Translations under genes and position numbers: made by a program
Shown: in pieces, positions 7,106 to 10,386 of the stretch
How the letters are laid out: every line of letters starts with the position of its first letter
Position numbering within the stretch: position 1 is the first letter of the stretch
Notes under the pieces: model-generated
Databases searched by the model: none
What the model was told of the DNA's origin: nothing
What the model saw: only the letters and a program-made list of their open reading frames with translations
Assembly: GCA_913009285.1 (NCBI GenBank)
Contig: CAJVYE010000020.1
Coordinates: 1-10,386, forward strand
DNA from: an uncultured Nitrospirota bacterium
Lineage (GTDB): Bacteria > Nitrospinota > Nitrospinia > SZUA-224
DNA length: 10,386 nucleotides
Reading direction: 5' to 3'

Positions 7106-8373
7106 GGGAAGGAAAGTATCAAAAAGATATTCTCTCTAATGGAATACGAGTAGTTACAGTAAATATCCCTTATTTGAGATCGATCTCAATTGGGGTGTGG
7201 ATTAATACTGGTTCTAGAGATGAAACTGACTATAATAATGGTATTTCTCATTTTTTAGAACACCTCGCCTTTAAAGGTACTAAGAATAGGACATCCCGTC
7301 AGATTGCCTTTGAAATAGACTCGATTGGTGGTCATATAGATGCCTTTACCAGTCGAGAATATACCTGTTATGCTGTTAAGGTTCTGGATGAACACCTTCC
7401 TATTGCATTAGATATCCTGTCAGATATCCTCATAAATTCTACTTTTGATAGTGATGAAATAGAGAAGGAGAGGAGAGTTATCCTAGAAGAGATAAAGATG
7501 GTTGAAGATATGCCAAGCGATTATATATATGATCTTTTATATAAAGCGCGCTGGCCCGGTCATCCGTTTGGACAGCCGATACAGGGAATACCTGATACCA
7601 TCAATAAAATAACCAGGGATGACATTCTTACCCATCTCGCACATCATTATCTTCCGAAAGAGATGGTTATTGCTGCTGGTGGGAATGTAAACCATAAAAA
7701 GTTGATGACGTCATTAGAGGAATACTTTAAACCTTACCAGAGAGCAGGGAATTCAGCAAGAAAACCCATCATACCTGAGATAACACAAAAAATCGTATTT
7801 AAGGAGAAGGACCTCGAGCAGGTACACCTATGTCTGGGAACAAAAGGATTAGCAAATAACGATAGTGATAGATTCAAATCATATCTTTTGAATACTATAC
7901 TTGGTGGAAGTATGAGTTCCAGGCTTTTTCAGAAGATAAGAGAAGAAAAAGGATTGGTATATACGATTTACTCATACACTTCTCCATATGTTGATACAGG
8001 TATCTTTGGTATATATGCTGGGACGAGTCCTGAAAGCTTTTTTACAGTTCTGGAAATTATGATGGATGAAATAAGGCTTATAAAGAATAAAGGAGTGAAT
8101 ACAGATGAACTGGAAAAGGCAAAGAATCAATTAAAAGGGATTTTGATGCTTGCACTGGAGAGCTCTAGTAGCAGGATGAGTCAGCTTGCTAAGCAAGAGA
8201 TGTATCTTGGAAAACATTTTACCTTAAATAAAATTATCGCAGAGATAGAAAAGGTTACACCTAAAGGGATCCAGGATATTGCAAACACGCTATTTGATTG
8301 CAAATTGTTTGATTTAGCAGTTACCGGGCCACTTCTGGAGAAAGAGATTTCTCTTGATATGCTGAATTGTTAA
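7081..8373 (+). CDS. M16 family zinc metallopeptidase (processing-peptidase-like, PepR/YmxG type)
   Basis: This is a single-unit M16 peptidase of about 430 residues, the family of mitochondrial processing peptidase beta and Bacillus YmxG; the natural substrate in bacteria is poorly known. With the GTG at 7081 as residue 1, the inverted zinc motif HFLEH lies at 57-61 (ligands His57 and His61, catalytic Glu60). The third ligand is Glu136 or Glu137 in RVILEEIKM, at the HxxEH-x76-E distance. Other family blocks are SIGVWINTGSRDET, GGHIDAFTSREYTCYAVKVL and, in the second half, SSRLFQKIREEKGLVYTIYSY with the Arg/Tyr pair that helps form the active site. No signal peptide is seen, so it is probably cytoplasmic. 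Starts at GTG 7096 or ATG 7054 are possible; 7081 has the best ribosome-site spacing. It overlaps pnp by 11 bases, a typical pnp-M16 linkage. Confidence 0.93.
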   Translation: MTSRIVTSREGKYQKDILSNGIRVVTVNIPYLRSISIGVWINTGSRDETDYNNGISHFLEHLAFKGTKNRTSRQIAFEIDSIGGHIDAFTSREYTCYAVKVLDEHLPIALDILSDILINSTFDSDEIEKERRVILEEIKMVEDMPSDYIYDLLYKARWPGHPFGQPIQGIPDTINKITRDDILTHLAHHYLPKEMVIAAGGNVNHKKLMTSLEEYFKPYQRAGNSARKPIIPEITQKIVFKEKDLEQVHLCLGTKGLANNDSDRFKSYLLNTILGGSMSSRLFQKIREEKGLVYTIYSYTSPYVDTGIFGIYAGTSPESFFTVLEIMMDEIRLIKNKGVNTDELEKAKNQLKGILMLALESSSSRMSQLAKQEMYLGKHFTLNKIIAEIEKVTPKGIQDIANTLFDCKLFDLAVTGPLLEKEISLDMLNC

Positions 8374-8405
8374 ACAGAAATAACACAAGACACTGAAAAA
8401 ATAAA

Positions 8406-8474
8406 AAAACCACAAAGACACAAAGGACACAAAGAAGTTATTTCTCTTTGTGTCCTTTGTGTCTTTGTGGTTTT
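8406..8474. terminator. Perfect 30-bp palindrome between convergent genes, likely bidirectional terminator
   Basis: Positions 8406-8435 are the exact reverse complement of 8445-8474, with a 9-base loop. Eleven of the 30 pairs are G-C. Read on the + strand the stem is followed by TTTT, 32 bases after the M16 stop. Read on the - strand it is followed by seven T, 8 bases after the flgM stop. The arms are built from CACAAAGA-like units with a period of 8-9, so it is also a repeat element. Confidence 0.75.
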
Positions 8475-8482
8475 AACTTATC

Positions 8483-8785
8483 TCAGAATACTGTAGATAC
8501 AATCTCCTCTAAAATTTTTTGTGCAATTTCATCTGAACTGACATTGTATGTGCCTTCCCTAATCTCTTTTTTTAGCTCATCCACCTTTTCTGTTCTTATA
8601 TCTGGAATAGCTTTAACAACATCACTGATGTCCTGAATCCTTTTTGCTCTTGCAGATATCTCGACATCTACAACAGATACAGAAGATTTTTCAACAGATT
8701 CGTCCTTTCCAATCTTAGGAGCAGCCTCTTTAATGCTCGATTGGGTTACCTTTTTTGTTTCCTGATTATCTGCTATTATCTTCAT
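8483..8785 (-). CDS. flgM: Negative regulator of flagellin synthesis, FlgM-type anti-sigma-28 factor
   Basis: FlgM binds and blocks the flagellar sigma factor FliA (sigma-28) until the hook is complete, when it is exported through the flagellar type III apparatus. The protein has 100 residues, typical for the family. The N-terminal 40 residues are polar and probably disordered. The C-terminal half fits the FlgM core: VEISARAKRIQDISDVVKAI (about 41-60), then PDIRTEKVDELKKEIREGTY (61-80) and NVSSDEIAQKILEEIV (81-96). The R-x-EKV-x-ELK-x-I-x-x-GTY pattern is the most diagnostic part. The ATG has AAGGAG (8793-8798 on the complement) seven bases upstream. A sigma-28-like promoter lies directly in front. 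No other recognised flagellar gene is in the window. Confidence 0.9.
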   Translation of the reverse strand: MKIIADNQETKKVTQSSIKEAAPKIGKDESVEKSSVSVVDVEISARAKRIQDISDVVKAIPDIRTEKVDELKKEIREGTYNVSSDEIAQKILEEIVSTVF

Positions 8786-8805
8786 TATTAGTCTCCTTTA
8801 TTAAT

Positions 8806-8833
8806 ACATCGGCATTTAATAAAGCAGACTTTA
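8806..8833 (-). promoter_or_regulatory. Candidate sigma-28 (FliA) promoter of flgM
   Basis: On the - strand, TAAAGTCT (8833-8826) and GCCGATGT (8813-8806) are separated by 12 bases. The enterobacterial sigma-28 consensus is TAAAGTTT-N11-GCCGATAA, so 7 of 8 and 6 of 8 bases match, with a spacer one base longer. The -10-like box ends 20 bases before the flgM ATG, leaving a short leader that just includes the Shine-Dalgarno. In Salmonella, flgM is also read from a sigma-28 promoter. Confidence 0.7.
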
Positions 8834-8882
8834 GAAAAAAGCAATAAAAAGATGAAAGTTTACATAATATATCTTATGGGAA

Positions 8883-9557
8883 CTAACCCCATCGAACCTT
8901 TTTTATCCCATTTATCATTGACAATTCCCGCACAATCACACTATCTAAAGTATCTTCCCTAAATCTAATATCTATATCATATAATATCTCTTTTTTTATA
9001 ATATCCTTATCAAAACCTATATTCAGTATCTTACCTTTATTCTTCTTCAATAAGTTACATATCTTTATCAGTTGCTCCTCTGTATCTTCAGTAGTTATAA
9101 CTATTCTCCTATACCAATCCTTATTTATATTCCTCTCAATATATCTAAGCATCACAAGAGACAAGATAGATATAATAGTGGTGATCACCGCTGGCGAATA
9201 AAAACCACAACCAACTGCCAGCCCAATTGCAGTAACTATCCACAGGCATGCTGCTGTGGTCAATCCCCTTACCTGTCCTTTTTCCCGAATTATAACCCCG
9301 GCACCCAGAAAACCCATACTTGCAATAGTCATAGCAGCTATCCTGCCAGGATCAATCCGTAGTATCATACTCTCGACCCTTAATTCTTGATATATCTCAT
9401 ATATATGTTGCGAGATCATCATCAGGAGAGCCGATCCAGTTGCGATAAGGATATGTGTCCTGAATCCAGCAGGACGACCATGAGCCTCTCTCTCAATCCC
9501 TATCAGTCCCCCAAGAATTGCAGCTAATAATAATTTAATAATAATTATCTTTTGCAC
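8883..9557 (-). CDS. MgtC/SapB family inner-membrane protein
   Basis: MgtC/SapB proteins are multi-pass membrane proteins; in Salmonella, MgtC acts in low-magnesium and intramacrophage survival and affects ATP synthase, but most family members have no known role. The 224 residues show about five hydrophobic segments (roughly 3-20, 35-52, 71-90, 98-117, 121-138), then a soluble C-terminal domain (148-224) with alternating strands and helices, perhaps ACT-like. Family motifs are GGLIGIEREAHGRPAGFRTH, then RIAAMTIASMGFLGAGVIIR and VRGLTTAACLW. The start is GTG 9557 with a weak AAGGG nine bases upstream. The gene begins six bases after the TPR gene stop, in the same frame, so it is almost surely co-transcribed and coupled. 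No magnesium-responsive leader could exist in so small a gap. The physiological role here is unknown. Confidence 0.9.
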   Translation of the reverse strand: MQKIIIIKLLLAAILGGLIGIEREAHGRPAGFRTHILIATGSALLMMISQHIYEIYQELRVESMILRIDPGRIAAMTIASMGFLGAGVIIREKGQVRGLTTAACLWIVTAIGLAVGCGFYSPAVITTIISILSLVMLRYIERNINKDWYRRIVITTEDTEEQLIKICNLLKKNKGKILNIGFDKDIIKKEILYDIDIRFREDTLDSVIVRELSMINGIKKVRWG

Positions 9558-9563
9558 AATTCT

Positions 9564-10253
9564 CTACCCTTCTTTTAATTCCTTTATCTTATCTTTTATC
9601 ATCTCAGCCTCTTTGGAATCCGGATATTTTTCAATAAACTCTGTATATGCCTTACTTGCCCCCTCTTTATCCTTTATCTCTTCATAACATCTACCAAGGG
9701 AAATATAATACTGTCCCTTCGGCATACTGCCCTCCCCTTCGATAATTTTATTATAAATATCAATGGCTTCCTTGTATTTTCCTAATCTTTCATATGAATA
9801 TCCAATCCCTTCCCATGCATCCTCTCTTAGGATTCCTCCCCATTTATCTTTTACCTCATTGTATGCCTCTATTGCCTTATCATATAGCCCTTTTTCATAA
9901 TAGATATGCCCAAGATATAGATTTGCATAACCAGCAGCTTTAGTCCTTGGATATTTTCTTATTATCTCTTCATATATTTCAGATACCTTTTCCTTGACAT
10001 CATTATTATCCTCCTGATTTTCTGATTCAAGGAGGACTGTTGCCTTATAAAGCTCCTCAAATGCCTTTGCATATTTCCTCTTCTTATTATATACAAATCC
10101 TATACTTATCAATATTATTAGCAGAAGACCGATGCTCCACGAAAGAATTGACTTCCAATTATTGCTGACATAGAGAAATAATTTCCCTGAAGTTGTCAAA
10201 AACTCATCTGCATCCTGCACCTTCTTCTTTTTTACCTTTTTTCTAATTCCCAT
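9564..10253 (-). CDS. Membrane-anchored tetratricopeptide repeat protein (YfgM/TPR_21-like)
   Basis: The 229-residue protein has a Lys-rich N-terminus (residues 5-11), a short amphipathic stretch DEFLTTSGKLFLYV, one membrane segment (about 36-55, ILSWSIGLLLIILISIGFVY) and then a helical TPR region. Clear TPR units are near 105-139 (NLYLGHIYYEKGLYDKAIEAY), 143-174 (GYSYERLGKYKEAIDIY) and 180-217 (SLGRCYEEIKDKEGASKAYT). The positive-inside rule predicts the N-terminus in the cytoplasm and the repeats outside the inner membrane. The layout resembles YfgM, which works with the chaperone PpiD at the Sec translocon, but TPR similarity alone does not prove orthology. The ATG directly follows the upstream stop (TAGATG), with GGAGGG only three bases before it. 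It is linked to the MgtC-like gene. Confidence 0.82.
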   Translation of the reverse strand: MGIRKKVKKKKVQDADEFLTTSGKLFLYVSNNWKSILSWSIGLLLIILISIGFVYNKKRKYAKAFEELYKATVLLESENQEDNNDVKEKVSEIYEEIIRKYPRTKAAGYANLYLGHIYYEKGLYDKAIEAYNEVKDKWGGILREDAWEGIGYSYERLGKYKEAIDIYNKIIEGEGSMPKGQYYISLGRCYEEIKDKEGASKAYTEFIEKYPDSKEAEMIKDKIKELKEG

Positions 10254-10386
10254 CTACCCTCCATAATTACGTATCCTATCCACAATTTCTTTTGAACTAT
10301 CGAATACCTTCTTTGCCTCATCTCCATGAATTCCAGCCCCTGCGACTATCCTTAGCGCCTTTTCTGTATCCATCAAATCCTCTGGT
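10254..10386 (-). CDS. Unidentified protein, C-terminal 43 residues only (5' end outside window)
   Basis: On the - strand a frame is open from the window edge (10385) to a TAG at 10254-10256, giving the last 43 residues of a protein. The visible sequence includes TEKALRIVAGAGIHGDEAKK and then VFDSSKEIVDRIRNYGG. I do not recognise the family. The end is helical in character, with a Gly-rich turn AGAGIHG. That this is a real gene is supported by the tight join: its stop touches the ATG of the TPR gene, and its last codons contain that gene's GGAGGG ribosome site. Function is unknown; it is probably in one operon with the TPR and MgtC-like genes. Confidence 0.6.
   Translation of the reverse strand, partial: PEDLMDTEKALRIVAGAGIHGDEAKKVFDSSKEIVDRIRNYGG

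Noticed and set aside
8448..8636. Small + strand frame starting inside the palindrome
   Set aside because: It is antisense to flgM, starts in the repeat arm, has no ribosome site, and is Ser/Leu-rich as expected of a shadow frame.
9072..9362. + strand frame opposite the MgtC-like gene
   Set aside because: It lies wholly inside a gene with clear family motifs on the other strand and shows no recognisable domain.
1..10386. A new defence, mobile or biosynthetic system
   Set aside because: All complete genes belong to known families of gene expression, proteolysis, flagellar control or membrane proteins; no transposase, integrase, toxin or nuclease cluster is visible.

Overview
The window is a stretch of AT-rich bacterial chromosome. 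It carries the end of a nusA-infB-ylxP-rbfA-truB-rpsO-pnp-M16 peptidase block on the + strand and, converging on it, a short - strand block: an unidentified gene cut by the window edge, a membrane-anchored TPR protein, an MgtC/SapB-family membrane protein and an FlgM-type anti-sigma-28 factor. The + strand order is close to the one known from Bacillus (infB, ylxP, rbfA, truB, ribF, rpsO, pnp, M16 peptidase) and partly shared with Deltaproteobacteria. Here ylxR/ylxQ between nusA and infB, and ribF between truB and rpsO, are absent. The FlgM and its sigma-28-like promoter suggest a flagellated organism. The single-anchor TPR protein fits a Gram-negative, probably uncultured lineage. The phylum cannot be fixed from this sequence.

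Layout. Positions 1-2605 hold transcription and translation factors (NusA C-terminal part, IF2), joined by a one-base stop/start overlap. Positions 2701-4360 hold YlxP (DUF503), RbfA and TruB, which act in ribosome maturation and RNA modification. Positions 4515-7091 hold ribosomal protein S15 and polynucleotide phosphorylase, separated by a 30-bp imperfect stem-loop. Positions 7081-8373 hold an M16 zinc peptidase whose start overlaps the end of pnp. A perfect 30-bp palindrome at 8406-8474 lies between the two converging blocks and probably stops transcription from both sides. Positions 8483-8785 (-) hold flgM with its own candidate sigma-28 promoter at 8806-8833. Positions 8883-10386 (-) hold mgtC, a TPR protein and an unidentified partial gene, packed with 0-6 bp between them.

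The + strand genes make up a gene-expression housekeeping operon: transcription elongation, initiation, 30S maturation, tRNA pseudouridylation and RNA turnover. The gaps in the operon are small (55-160 bp), and several hold short repeats or inverted repeats of different families. Two of these lie exactly where S15 and PNPase are autoregulated in E. coli. No stretch over 300 bases lacks a gene. I see no defence system, mobile element, CRISPR array, tRNA or rRNA, and no convincing undescribed multi-gene system. The best leads are regulatory (the pnp leader stem, the flgM promoter) and one unusual residue in the IF2 P-loop.
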